NCBI GenBank assembly: GCA_035998495.1
Contig: DASYHP010000050.1
Span: forward strand, 1-64,000
Length of the DNA: 64,000 nucleotides
Direction: 5' to 3'
Source: Mesorhizobium_B sp035998495
GTDB lineage: Bacteria; Pseudomonadota; Alphaproteobacteria; Rhizobiales; Rhizobiaceae
Numbering within the stretch: the stretch's first letter is position 1; each line of letters opens with the position of its first letter. The notes beneath the pieces are model-generated. The model was not told where the DNA came from, did no database searches, and saw nothing but the letters and a program-made list of their open reading frames with translations. Positions 1 to 7,197 of the stretch are shown piece after piece. The position numbers and the translations under genes are program-made.

Positions 1-1
1 C

Positions 2-151
2 TACGGCACGCTGCTCGCCTGGGCCAAGCAACTCGGGCTTTCGGATGTGGAGGATCTCATCCAGGAGACGCTGGTCGAGGAGGAGAACACGGACGAGATC
101 CTGTCCGAGCTGGCCGAAGACGCTATCAACCCGGCGGCCGCAGCCGCCTAG
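2..151 (+). CDS. DUF892 (YciE/YciF-like ferritin-fold) protein, C-terminal end, truncated by window edge
   Basis: Only the last 49 codons are in the window; the reading frame is already open at base 2 and ends with TAG at 149-151. The visible text (YGTLLAWAKQLGL, then an acidic helix with VEEENTDEILSELAED and an Ala-rich tail) is the usual C-terminus of the DUF892/YciF family, four-helix ferritin-like proteins linked to stress responses. The family assignment is from recognised sequence character; the start and iron-ligand residues lie outside the window. A decayed second copy of this same 3' end lies at 2911-2990, so this end was duplicated when the neighbouring islet was inserted or rearranged. 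Confidence 0.7.
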   Translation, partial: YGTLLAWAKQLGLSDVEDLIQETLVEEENTDEILSELAEDAINPAAAAA

Positions 152-238
152 TTGGCTCGACCCAGCTGGAATCCGCGGAAGAACAGGGGCGGGCACAGAT
201 ACGGCACACCATGCCTTGCCCCGGCCCATGCTCTCCCG

Positions 239-297
239 CGCACCCGACAGGATTCGAAGCTGTGACCTTTGCCTTCGAACTTCACGCAGCTCCATGG
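239..297 (-). repeat. tRNA-Arg 3'-half fragment, copy 1 (left direct repeat)
   Basis: Read on the minus strand, 239-277 matches the anticodon-arm-to-acceptor 3' half of the intact tRNA-Arg at 3244-3320 with one difference: a C replaces the first G of the GTTCGAAT segment, which breaks one T-stem pair. There is no matching 5' half, so it is not a functional tRNA. The similarity to copy 2 (3107-3165) extends 20 bp past the tRNA part; over 59 bp only two bases differ. The two copies are in the same orientation and flank a 2.8-kb islet, as attL and attR sites do. Confidence 0.7.
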
Positions 298-688
298 CAA
301 GCCTTGAACTGCAAGGCTTGGGCAGTCGGATTATCGTGAGATGAGCACTGCGAGCTCACCCGCCCTGCAGCAATCGATCCAGTCAGCGTTCCGACGCCGG
401 TTCACGCACTTACAGCCGCCGGGGCTCCGGCTCCGGTGGCGTCACGGCTGAGTTTTTCATTGATCCACCTGTCTGGCTGCGTCCCATCTGCAGTCGAACG
501 GGCCGACGCTCACATCGTTGCCTAGACGTTCGGCGAGGCAGCCCCACACAATCTCGCGAGCGTTACGAGAACGGGGGCTTGGATGAGGCGGCTACTTGGC
601 TGAGACAGACCCTTAGGTCTGGCTGCAGCCAGCGCCTCGCAGCTATAATGCTGCATATCGATCCGGAGCACATGATGGGCAACACGCC
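298..688. other. Non-coding stretch upstream of the GFA-family gene
   Basis: I see no convincing gene in these roughly 390 bases. A small hairpin (AGACC/GGTCT around 605-620) and an AT-rich patch resembling a -10 element (TATAAT near 642-648) precede the GFA-family gene and may be its promoter region. Short open frames here have no recognisable protein character. Confidence 0.4.
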
Positions 689-1093
689 ATGAAGATAGAC
701 GGCCGTTGCCACTGCGGCTTCATCAGCTACGAGGCGGAGATCGACCCTGAGCAGGCAATGATCTGTCACTGCACGGATTGTCAGACGCTCTCAGGATCAG
801 CCTTCCGCACGATGGTCGACACACGAGAAGACGGATTCAAGCTGCTCTCGGGCGGGCTGAAGATCTACGTGAAGGTCGGCGACAATGGCGCGAAGCGCCA
901 GCAGGCGTTCTGCCCGGAATGCGGGTCTCCCATCTACTCCACCTCGGATGGTGATGGTCCGAAGGTCTACAGCATCCGCCTGGGCACAAGCCGGCAGCGT
1001 GTGGAACTTGTGCCCAAGACACAGATCTGGTGCCGCTCGGCGTTGTCTTGGGTTGGCGAATTGACCCGTGGTCGACGGATCGAGACGCAGTAG
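689..1093 (+). CDS. GFA/CENP-V family zinc protein (glutathione-dependent formaldehyde-activating enzyme-like)
   Basis: A 134-residue protein of the GFA family, small beta-fold proteins with two zinc sites whose founder binds S-hydroxymethylglutathione. All seven expected cysteines are present: C7 and C9 in RCHCG, C26, C28 and C31 in CHCTDC, and C75 and C78 in CPECGSPIY. The ATG at 689 starts three residues before the conserved first beta strand, matching the usual start. The real substrate of most GFA paralogues is unknown, so formaldehyde chemistry should not be assumed. It lies inside the tRNA-fragment-flanked islet, facing a set of minus-strand small genes. Confidence 0.85.
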   Translation: MKIDGRCHCGFISYEAEIDPEQAMICHCTDCQTLSGSAFRTMVDTREDGFKLLSGGLKIYVKVGDNGAKRQQAFCPECGSPIYSTSDGDGPKVYSIRLGTSRQRVELVPKTQIWCRSALSWVGELTRGRRIETQ

Positions 1094-1163
1094 GAGAGGC
1101 CAGCCGATCAAGTTCGGAGCTACACGCTGAAATGACCCACCGCAGCTCACGGCAGGCCTGCTT

Positions 1164-1427
1164 TCAGTTGAAGCCTGCTGCAACAAGCTTGTTGAGCGCA
1201 GCCCTGGCGTCGGACTGGAAGGTTTCGAGTGGCCAGTTGAAGTTTGCTGCCACCCAGAGCCGGTCAAGCTGATCTTCAAGCCCTGCGCAAAGCTCGGCTG
1301 CACGTTCTCGATCATCGATCCGCTCGGCAAGTTCGAGCGCCAGACCTTTGGCAGTCTCAAGATGAACCGGCTCGATGCCATCGATCATGGCCCACAACAG
1401 GGCGGTTTTTTCGTCTTCCATAAGCAT
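1164..1427 (-). CDS. Small conserved-looking protein, tandem paralogue A (87 aa)
   Basis: An acidic, mostly helical 87-residue protein of unknown function. I chose the ATG at 1427 because it has GGAG about ten bases upstream and gives the same length as its neighbour; an ATG at 1481 would add 18 residues without an evident ribosome-binding site. It aligns end to end with the product of 1502-1768: both carry G-(I/M)-E-P-x-x-L, then L-A-x-R, RERA-x-x-LC and a C-terminal (A/T)AG(F/L)N. No signal peptide, membrane helix or known domain is visible. It is probably cotranscribed with its paralogue upstream. Confidence 0.6.
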   Translation of the reverse strand: MLMEDEKTALLWAMIDGIEPVHLETAKGLALELAERIDDRERAAELCAGLEDQLDRLWVAANFNWPLETFQSDARAALNKLVAAGFN

Positions 1428-1501
1428 GAGAGGGCCACTCCATGCGGGTGACGGAAAAGGGGTGGTTTCCACGCGAGCCATGGCGGCACTGCTCTGTGGT
1501 T

Positions 1502-1768
1502 TCAGTTCAGGCCGGCTGTTTCGAGCTGGGTGAGTGCCGTGGCTGCATTGATGCGGTGAACATCGACCTGCCAGCCCTGAGACTCTACCTCTGACAGGTA
1601 GGCGAGTTCACCAACGAGCTGGTCACAAAGCCGGCCTGCCCGCTCCCGATGCTGCAAACGCGAGGCAAGGCGCACGGTCAGGTGGGCTGCCAGGGCAAGA
1701 TCAAGCGGCTCCATCCCCTCGAACATGGTTCGCAACGAGGCGGCAGGACACTGCCTAACGGCGACCAT
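1502..1768 (-). CDS. Small conserved-looking protein, tandem paralogue B (88 aa)
   Basis: Paralogue of the 87-residue product of 1164-1427. The start at 1768 is supported by GGAGGG eight bases upstream; longer in-frame starts lack this. Shared positions include G-M-E-P-L-D-L near residue 20, L-A-S-R-L, RERA-x-x-LC and the final TAGLN. The single shared cysteine after RERA is the only obvious candidate reactive residue, which is of interest because a thiol-based regulator (OhrR-type) is encoded nearby. Function unknown; no membrane or export signal. Confidence 0.6.
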   Translation of the reverse strand: MVAVRQCPAASLRTMFEGMEPLDLALAAHLTVRLASRLQHRERAGRLCDQLVGELAYLSEVESQGWQVDVHRINAATALTQLETAGLN

Positions 1769-1836
1769 GGGGCAGCCCTCCAGATGGAGATCTATTGAAT
1801 GTGAGACTGAGACGACTCGATTAGAACGACCGCGAC

Positions 1837-1929
1837 TTAAGCCGCCAGCGCACCGACGAGGGCGATTGCGGCCCAGAGCCCGAACACGGGCATGAGCACC
1901 CATCGCGCCTGTTTGACACTGTTTTCCAT
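1837..1929 (-). CDS. 30-residue single-pass membrane peptide
   Basis: A 31-codon frame with AGGA ten bases before its ATG encodes a short charged N-terminus (MENSVKQARW) followed by one hydrophobic helix of about 20 residues, ending in LAA. It sits between the secreted-protein gene (1985-2239) and the paralogue pair, all on the same strand, which supports a real small gene in one transcript. No homologue is recognised. It could equally be a chance frame; the ribosome-binding site and clean transmembrane composition are the arguments for it. Confidence 0.45.
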   Translation of the reverse strand: MENSVKQARWVLMPVFGLWAAIALVGALAA

Positions 1930-1984
1930 GTTGATGGTCCTGAGAAGCGGAGTGATCTGGCGGCGGTCGGAGGCGAGGTGGCCT

Positions 1985-2239
1985 TCAGATGTTGAAGGGG
2001 GACGGCAGCACCACGCGGATCACCCGCCCGTCTTGGGTGCGGGTTTGGTCTGGATTCAGCTGCAGCCGGTCCTGCTTACCACCAGCAACTGCGGTCTCAT
2101 TCCACGCACCGAACTCTTGGGCTTGGGCCGGTGTTGCAACGCCACCCATTAGCGCGACGGTGAGAAGAACGCCTGTAGTGGCCGACATTGCGAGCGCACC
2201 GATGGGAAGAAGGCCGGGGATGCGGGACAGGACGTTCAT
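1985..2239 (-). CDS. Small secreted protein of unknown function (84 aa)
   Basis: An 84-residue protein with a signal peptide: hydrophobic core LALMSATTGVLL-type helix near residues 15-33 and a cleavage site at AQA before QEFGAW (about residue 41). The mature part is only about 43 residues, polar, with NPDQTRTQDGRVIRVVLPSP. It is divergent from the OhrR-type regulator gene, and the two operators in between (2304-2331) could control it. No family recognised. Confidence 0.6.
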   Translation of the reverse strand: MNVLSRIPGLLPIGALAMSATTGVLLTVALMGGVATPAQAQEFGAWNETAVAGGKQDRLQLNPDQTRTQDGRVIRVVLPSPFNI

Positions 2240-2303
2240 GGCGTGGGCTTTGGCTCAGGGCTGGACAGGCCGGCGTGTTTGCTTATGTTCGGATCATTAA
2301 CTC

Positions 2304-2331
2304 GCAATTCAGTTGCGTGCAATACGTTTGC
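2304..2331. promoter_or_regulatory. Two tandem OhrR/MarR-type operators (GCAA-N5-TTGC)
   Basis: Two inverted repeats with identical geometry, GCAATTCAGTTGC (2304-2316) and GCAATACGTTTGC (2319-2331), have centres 15 bp apart. They lie between the divergent secreted-protein gene and the OhrR-like gene. OhrR operators known from other bacteria are AT-centred inverted repeats of this size, so autoregulation and control of the divergent small genes is a reasonable inference. Confidence 0.6.
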
Positions 2332-2356
2332 GTAAAATTATTCAGGAGGACCATGC

Positions 2357-2818
2357 ATGTCCGAACACACCCCCTCCGATGGCCTCACCCTCGACGAGCA
2401 GCTGTGCTTCGCTGTCTACTCCACAGCCCATGCGTTCACAGCCGCCTACAAGCCCGCCCTTGAGCCGCTCGGGCTGACCTACCCGCAATATCTCGTGCTG
2501 ATGATCCTTTGGGAGAAGGACGGGGTTGCCGTCAAAGACATCGGCAAGAAGCTCTTCCTCGACTCAGGCACGCTGACGCCGCTTCTGAAGCGGCTAGAGA
2601 AAGCTGGCTTCGTGCGTCGCCAGCGTGACTCAGCCGACGAGCGCGTGGTGCGCATCTTCCTCACCGATCGGGGCCGCGAGGTGCGCAAGACCGGAGCTGA
2701 GGCAAGGGCTGGCGTTGTGTGCGCCCTCGGCGGCAAGGAAAGCGAAATTCAGGAACTCAGAGCGGCCGTGAACAAGATGCGCGAGCAGCTGAGGGCCGGT
2801 GCTCCTCGGCCAACGTGA
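2357..2818 (+). CDS. ohrR: OhrR-type MarR-family organic-peroxide-sensing repressor
   Basis: A 153-residue winged-helix regulator. The N-terminal segment LDEQLCFAVYST contains C17, the position of the single reactive cysteine by which OhrR proteins sense organic hydroperoxides; the DNA-binding part includes the SGTLTPLLKRLEKAGFVRR recognition helix and the DERVVRIFLT wing. The start at 2357 follows AGGAGGA at 2344-2350. OhrR normally represses a linked ohr peroxidase gene; none is present here, so the regulator must act on the divergent small secreted protein, on distant targets, or both. Its sequence is OhrR-like throughout, with no obvious defects. Confidence 0.8.
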   Translation: MSEHTPSDGLTLDEQLCFAVYSTAHAFTAAYKPALEPLGLTYPQYLVLMILWEKDGVAVKDIGKKLFLDSGTLTPLLKRLEKAGFVRRQRDSADERVVRIFLTDRGREVRKTGAEARAGVVCALGGKESEIQELRAAVNKMREQLRAGAPRPT

Positions 2819-2910
2819 ACGGCAGCACGGCTCTGGGTGGACCCGAACCTGCCTAATCGGGGCAGCCCGTGGAGCACCACGAGACTCACACACTCTGGCG
2901 CTTCTGGCCA

Positions 2911-2990
2911 CTCTGGTCGAAGAAGAGAACACCGACGAGATCCTGTTTGAGCTCGCTGAGGAGGCGATTGGTCCGGCATCCGCAGCGTAG
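2911..2990 (+). pseudogene. Decayed second copy of the DUF892 C-terminus
   Basis: The last codons before TAG at 2988-2990 read TLVEEENTDEILFELAEEAIGP, nearly the same as the DUF892 end at 2-151, but the sequence upstream of 2911 is unrelated, so only a fragment exists. It is followed about 117 bp later by the second tRNA-Arg fragment, whereas the first copy is followed after 88 bp by the first fragment. The order gene-end then tRNA-fragment is therefore repeated on both sides of the islet. Confidence 0.65.
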
Positions 2991-3106
2991 TTGGCCCGGT
3001 CCGGCGGGCGACTGCTGAAGCACTAGGCACAGCCCCGGCACACCGACTCTCGCCGCGAGCGGCCCCCCGGTCACTCCCACGAACCCAGGTCCACAAGCTG
3101 ACCCGG

Positions 3107-3165
3107 CGCACCCGACAGGATTCGAAGCTGTGACCTTTGCCTTCGGGCTTCACGCAGCTCCATGG
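3107..3165 (-). repeat. tRNA-Arg 3'-half fragment, copy 2 (right direct repeat)
   Basis: The right-hand counterpart of the fragment at 239-297. Its first 39 bases are identical to copy 1 and carry the same broken T-stem base relative to the intact tRNA at 3244-3320, which is on the opposite strand. Past this, both copies continue into a short stem-loop and a shared GGGCAGTCGG segment. Shared decay shows that the two fragments derive from each other or from one earlier defective copy, not independently from the present tRNA. Confidence 0.7.
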
Positions 3166-3243
3166 GGACCCTTGCCCAGCAAGACTGGGCAGTCGGGTTG
3201 CCGCGCATACGGTCTTGGGCTAAAGAGTTTCCAGCACATTCCC

Positions 3244-3320
3244 GCACCCGTAGCTCAGCTGGATAGAGCGTTGCCCTCCGAAGGCAAAGGTCACAGGTTC
3301 GAATCCTGTCGGGTGCGCCA
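3244..3320 (+). tRNA. tRNA-Arg (anticodon CCG)
   Basis: A complete 77-nt cloverleaf: acceptor GCACCCG pairs with CGGGTGC, D-arm AGCTCAGC-type, anticodon stem TTGCC/GGCAA with loop CTCCGAA giving anticodon CCG at 3278-3280, T-arm ACAGG/CCTGT with TTCGAAT, discriminator G and encoded CCA at 3318-3320. It reads CGG codons, frequent in this GC-rich DNA. tRNA 3' ends are common integration targets; two defective copies of this 3' half lie just upstream. Confidence 0.95.
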
Positions 3321-3374
3321 TTTCGGATCAAAAGTGGGCACTCCGGTGTCTGCCGCCTCTACGCTGAGGCCCCC

Positions 3375-3591
3375 CACAAGTGACCGCAAGCCGGTCGATC
3401 AGCCGCACCGTATCGGCATGGATCGGATCGATTCCAGCTTCTTCTTCATCTTCACCCCGCGCTGCTCGGCCGCGACGATGCGGTAGCCGATGGGCGCAGC
3501 GCGCCGTTCCAGAAGCCCTGGCGCGCGTTCTCCTTCGATTGACATTCGTTGAACAGCGCCATGATCTGCCGGATCATGTTGCTCATCGGAT
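3375..3591 (-). pseudogene. Remnant of a serine recombinase (resolvase family), frameshifted
   Basis: On the minus strand, joining frames gives SNMIRQIMALFNECQSKEN, then ARQGFWNGAL, then IGYRIVAAEQRGVKMKKKLE, then IDPIHADTVRLIDRL. This is the middle region of large serine recombinases. At least two single-base frameshifts (near the GALRP/IGYR and KLE/IDP junctions) and an internal deletion between SKEN and ARQG break it, and the N-terminal catalytic domain with the active serine is absent. It abuts the ParB remnant at 3592, so the two dead genes were joined head to head by a rearrangement. Confidence 0.7.
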
Positions 3592-3850
3592 GTCGCACCG
3601 CGGACACCTTCTGCGGCCGGGTGGCTCACCAAGGGGCGCAGCCTCGCCGCGGTTTCCGAGCCGAAGGGAAGCCGCGCAGCGGATCGGATCGAGCACCTGA
3701 AGAGGGGCGAGATAGTCGAGCGCGCCCAGAAGCTGCTCGCCGAACGGGCTGAGTGCCCGAGCCGCTGTGCACGACCGGCCGCCTCCTCGCCTTCGAGCGG
3801 TCCAACGGTGGAGGCGCCGCTACGGCTGAGCCACCGATACCAGTTCGACG
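3592..3850 (+). pseudogene. Remnant of a ParB-family plasmid partition protein C-terminal region, frameshifted
   Basis: Reading across two frameshifts gives DTFCGRV, then TKGRSLAAVSEPKG, AADRIEHLKRGEIVERAQKL and PEPLCTTG. This pattern (YFGRVTK-like, then a helix ending HLKKGEM-AE-LL, then WLPEPLRT) is typical of the C-terminal half of ParB-like proteins from alphaproteobacterial plasmids. The N-terminal ParB/Srx domain is missing. It marks loss of a former plasmid-borne or integrative segment beside the tRNA gene. Confidence 0.55.
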
Positions 3851-3945
3851 GAAGCGAGCGAGGAACAGCCGCCGGTTTGTCCCCGCTCCTTCGGCGGGAG
3901 CCTTAGAATATTGGCGGCGTTGGTCCGCAAAAGCGGGGAGAAGCC

Positions 3946-4614
3946 GTGCGGATCGAGCATCGCCACGACTGGGACTTGACGCCCGAAGCGGCGGTGGCCC
4001 TCCAGAAAACGCTGCGAGCCGAGATCGTGGCCGACTGGCCGATCGACCTCGACGCCATCCGCCTCGTTGCCGGCGTCGATGTCAGCGTCAAGGGCGGCCA
4101 GTCGCAGGCCGCCATCGTCGTGGCGAGTTTTCCGGATTTCCGGGTGGTCGAAACCGTCCTGGCGCGATGGGCCACCCCTTTCCCCTACATTCCCGGCCTG
4201 TTGAGTTTTCGCGAGGGGCCTGTCCTGGAGGAGGCCTTTGAGCGGCTGGGGGCCGAGCCCGACGTGTTCCTCTTCGACGGCATGGGCATCGCCCATCCCC
4301 GTCGCATCGGCATCGCCGCCCATTTGGGCCTCTGGCTGGGCCGCCCGACGGTCGGCTGCGGCAAGACCCGCCTCGTGGGCCGCCACGGCCCGCTCGCCGA
4401 TGAGAAGGGTGCTGTCGCCTCGCTCATCGACCGCGGCGAGGTGATCGGCGCTGTCGTGCGAACCCGGACCGGGACCAACCCGCTCTTCATCTCCCCCGGC
4501 CATCTCGCCGACATCCCCACATCGGTCGAACTGGTGCTGCGCTGCTCGCCCAAATACCGCCTGCCCGAGCCGATCCGCCTCGCTCACAAGGTGGCAGGCG
4601 AATTCGAGGGCTGA
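3946..4614 (+). CDS. nfi: Endonuclease V (deoxyinosine 3' endonuclease)
   Basis: Cuts DNA at the second phosphodiester 3' to deoxyinosine and so starts repair of deaminated adenine. The 222-residue protein has the family landmarks in order: GVDVS with catalytic D45, the PYIPGLLSFRE wedge motif near residues 77-87, FDGMG with an acidic residue followed by AHPRRIGIAAHLG, and GCGKTRL. The length is standard. The start at 3946 gives a normal N-terminus; a longer frame upstream runs into the ParB remnant. It is transcribed toward the convergent DUF1850/TRAP operon, with only 14 bases between the stops. Confidence 0.92.
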   Translation: MRIEHRHDWDLTPEAAVALQKTLRAEIVADWPIDLDAIRLVAGVDVSVKGGQSQAAIVVASFPDFRVVETVLARWATPFPYIPGLLSFREGPVLEEAFERLGAEPDVFLFDGMGIAHPRRIGIAAHLGLWLGRPTVGCGKTRLVGRHGPLADEKGAVASLIDRGEVIGAVVRTRTGTNPLFISPGHLADIPTSVELVLRCSPKYRLPEPIRLAHKVAGEFEG

Positions 4615-4628
4615 CCACGCTTCTGGCG

Positions 4629-5000
4629 TCAGCAGGGCTCCAGCGTCACAGGGTCGGCATCCGTCGGGACGATGTCCCCGAGCGGGCGGCATTTGCCTGA
4701 CAGGCAGAGCGTCCAGTCGCCTGTTCCCTCGAAGCCCGACCGGCGCAGCGTGACCTTCTCCCTGAAGGGATGTTCGGGCGTCCAGCGGAGCCAGCCGTCC
4801 ACGAGCCTTGCGTCCGCGCCCGGCTCGATGCCTGCGCCGGAGCCCTTGATGCGGCTTTCCACGAGCCGCAGCCGGCCGTCCTCGATGGCCCAGGCGTCCT
4901 CGATGGGAGCCTTCTCGATGCTGTGGACCCATCCAAGCGTGAATGCGGAGGCGACGATCTTCACCGTGATCCCGCCGCCCGAAACGCAGAGAAGGCTCAT
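4629..5000 (-). CDS. DUF1850 protein, TAXI-TRAP accessory
   Basis: A 123-residue protein of the DUF1850 family. Its ATG overlaps the stop of the TRAP permease gene as ATGA (4997-5000), so translation is coupled. The sequence shows WVHSIEKAPIEDAWAIEDGRLRL, the family hallmark (an HSVE-type motif followed by W-x-v), and a Cys pair in WTLCLSGKC. DUF1850 genes are found almost only beside TAXI-type TRAP transporters; the biochemical role is unknown. The start at 5000 was preferred over a longer frame that would run far into the permease gene. Confidence 0.8.
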   Translation of the reverse strand: MSLLCVSGGGITVKIVASAFTLGWVHSIEKAPIEDAWAIEDGRLRLVESRIKGSGAGIEPGADARLVDGWLRWTPEHPFREKVTLRRSGFEGTGDWTLCLSGKCRPLGDIVPTDADPVTLEPC

Positions 5001-7120
5001 GGCGGGCTTGCTGCTTGTGCGCGCACGCCCTTGCGTCCTGCCCACCAGCGCCAAAGCAGGAACGCGCCCGATCCGGCCAGGCCGATCTCGTCGGTGACGG
5101 GGAGGGCTGCGATCAGGAACGCCGCGGCGGCGAAGGCCCAGATGCGCTCCCACCAGGCGAGCCGGTCTCCCATCCAGCCGATGGCCGCCGCGCCCCAGAG
5201 CAGGATCGCGATCACGGCCTTTGTCACGGTGTAGGCGACGGCTGGCCAGAAGCCGATGCTTTCCGCCAGCGGCCCGCCCTCCTGCAGCATGATGGTGGGC
5301 GCATAGACCGCCATGAAGGGCACCACGAAGCCCGCGATCGCCACCCGCACGGCCTGCAGGCCGATCTTCATGCCGCTTTCCTTGGCGATGGGCGCGGCGG
5401 CGAAGGCGGCGAGCGCCACGGGGGGGGTGAGGTCGGCCATGATGCCGAAATAAAACACGAACATGTGGCTGACGATCAGCGGCACGCCGAGTTCCAGAAG
5501 CGCGGGGCCGGCGATCGAGGAGGTGATGATGTAATTGGGGATGGTGGGGATGCCCATGCCGAGGATCAGGCAGGCCAGCATGGTGAGAACGAGCGACAGG
5601 AACAGCGAGTTCTCGCCGACCGCGACGACGACGCGGGCGAAGGTGGTGGCCGAGCCGGTGAGCGCCAGCACGCCGATGATGATGCCCACCAGCGCGCAGG
5701 CGATGCCCACGGGCAGCGCGTTGCGCGCGCCTTCGGCCAGGCTGTCGAGGCAGAGCCGCAGGGTCGGACGCCCGCCGCGGAAGGCGAGATTCGCCAGAAC
5801 CAGCAGGAGCGTGAGGACCAGGATCACGGAAACGCCGCGCAGCTCGACGCCGAAAAGGGTGAACTGCGTCCGGAAGGCCGCCGCCGCAAGGAGCCCCAGC
5901 GCGACCCAGAACAGGACGCGCAGGGGCAGGCTGAGCGGCCCGGCGAGCGGCGCGCCCAGGATGATGAGCGCGGTCAGCCCCAGCCCCACCGTGCCGGCGA
6001 AGAGCGGCGTGTAGCCGGAGAAGAGCAGCCAGACCAGCGCGATCAGGGGCAGGATCAGGAACCAGCGCTCGCGAAACGCGGCCAAGGGGCTGGGCAGCTC
6101 GTCGCGCGGCAGGCCCGCCAGCCTCAGCCGGCCCGCCTCCAGGTGCACCATCCAGAAGACGGTGAGGAAATAAAGGATGGCCGGCACGATGGCCGCCTCG
6201 ACGATGCGCAGATACTCGACGCCGAGCGTCTCGGCCATGATGAAGGCCACCGCCCCCATGACCGGCGGCATGATCTGGCCGCCCATGGAGGCGGTGGCCT
6301 CCACGCCGCCGGCGAAGGCGGGCCTGAAGCCGAAGCGTTTCATGAGCGGGATCGTGAAGGCGCCCGTCGTCACGACATTGGCGACGCCCGAGCCGTTGAT
6401 CGTGCCCATCAGGGCGGACGACACCACCGCCACCTTGGCCGGACCGCCGCGGGCGTGCCCCACCGCGCCCATGGAGACATCGGTGAAGAGCCGGATCATC
6501 CCGGCCCGCTCCAGAAAGGCGCCGAACAGGATGAACAGGAAGATATAGGTGGCCGACACGTAGATCGGCGTTCCGTAGATGCCTTCGGTGCCCAGGAACA
6601 GGACCTCGACGACCTGGTCGAAATGAAAGGGCCGGTGGTTCCAGGGGCTCGGCAGGACGTGCCCGTAAAGGCCGTAAAGCAGGAAGGCGCCGCAGATCAG
6701 GGGCAGCGCCCAGCCCAGCATGCGCTGCCCCGCGATGAAGACCAGGGCCACCGCCACCGAGCCGACGATCAGATCCTGCGTGGTCGGCAGGCCGGAGCGG
6801 AGGATCAGCTCCTCGTAGAAGACCCAGTGGTAGAAGCCCACGGCGAAGCCGACCAGCGCCAGCGCCCCATAGGCGGCGCGGGCCGCCGGGCTGCTCGCGG
6901 CATGGCCCAGCAACCCGAAGAAGAGCAGCAGAAGGAAGCCGACATGGACCGAGCGGATCACCTGGCTCGGCAGCGGCGAATAAGCGGCGGTCCAGATCTG
7001 GAAGGCGGAAAAGGCGATGGCGACCGCGAACAAAAGAGCGCCGACCCGGCCGCCGCCCCAGGCCGGGATGTGCTCGGCCTCCTCCAGCGCGTCGTTGCGG
7101 ACGGCCTCGGTCGTGTTCAA
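4997..7120 (-). CDS. TRAP transporter fused permease (DctQM type, TAXI class)
   Basis: A 707-residue inner-membrane protein that combines the small (4-helix) and large (12-helix) TRAP permease parts in one chain and drives uptake with a sodium or proton gradient. Visible landmarks are the N-terminal small-subunit-like helices (about residues 25-150), GAFLERAGM and GSGVANVVTTGAFTIPLMKRFGF near residues 200-265, GGQIMPPVMGAVAFIMAE, and the second-half GMGIPTIPNYIITSSIAGPAL and DLTPPVALAAFAAAPIA. It is cotranscribed with the TAXI receptor upstream and DUF1850 downstream. The substrate is not evident; TAXI systems take up glutamate or other small acids in known cases. Confidence 0.92.
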   Translation of the reverse strand: MNTTEAVRNDALEEAEHIPAWGGGRVGALLFAVAIAFSAFQIWTAAYSPLPSQVIRSVHVGFLLLLFFGLLGHAASSPAARAAYGALALVGFAVGFYHWVFYEELILRSGLPTTQDLIVGSVAVALVFIAGQRMLGWALPLICGAFLLYGLYGHVLPSPWNHRPFHFDQVVEVLFLGTEGIYGTPIYVSATYIFLFILFGAFLERAGMIRLFTDVSMGAVGHARGGPAKVAVVSSALMGTINGSGVANVVTTGAFTIPLMKRFGFRPAFAGGVEATASMGGQIMPPVMGAVAFIMAETLGVEYLRIVEAAIVPAILYFLTVFWMVHLEAGRLRLAGLPRDELPSPLAAFRERWFLILPLIALVWLLFSGYTPLFAGTVGLGLTALIILGAPLAGPLSLPLRVLFWVALGLLAAAAFRTQFTLFGVELRGVSVILVLTLLLVLANLAFRGGRPTLRLCLDSLAEGARNALPVGIACALVGIIIGVLALTGSATTFARVVVAVGENSLFLSLVLTMLACLILGMGIPTIPNYIITSSIAGPALLELGVPLIVSHMFVFYFGIMADLTPPVALAAFAAAPIAKESGMKIGLQAVRVAIAGFVVPFMAVYAPTIMLQEGGPLAESIGFWPAVAYTVTKAVIAILLWGAAAIGWMGDRLAWWERIWAFAAAAFLIAALPVTDEIGLAGSGAFLLWRWWAGRKGVRAQAASPP

Positions 7121-7197
7121 GCGGGTCGCCTTGCGTCAGGGTTGGGCGGGCTGCCGGAGCGTGTCCGGCAGCCTCAGGTCAGGATGGGGCCTGGGCC

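Noticed and set aside
239..297. A functional minus-strand tRNA-Arg.
   Set aside because: No pairing 5' acceptor half or D-arm, a broken T-stem and no CCA; only a fragment.
3071..3331. Minus-strand frame containing GAPDRIRTCDLCLRR, a string often seen in database proteins.
   Set aside because: This string is the antisense translation of tRNA 3' halves and is a known kind of annotation artefact; it covers the tRNA gene itself.
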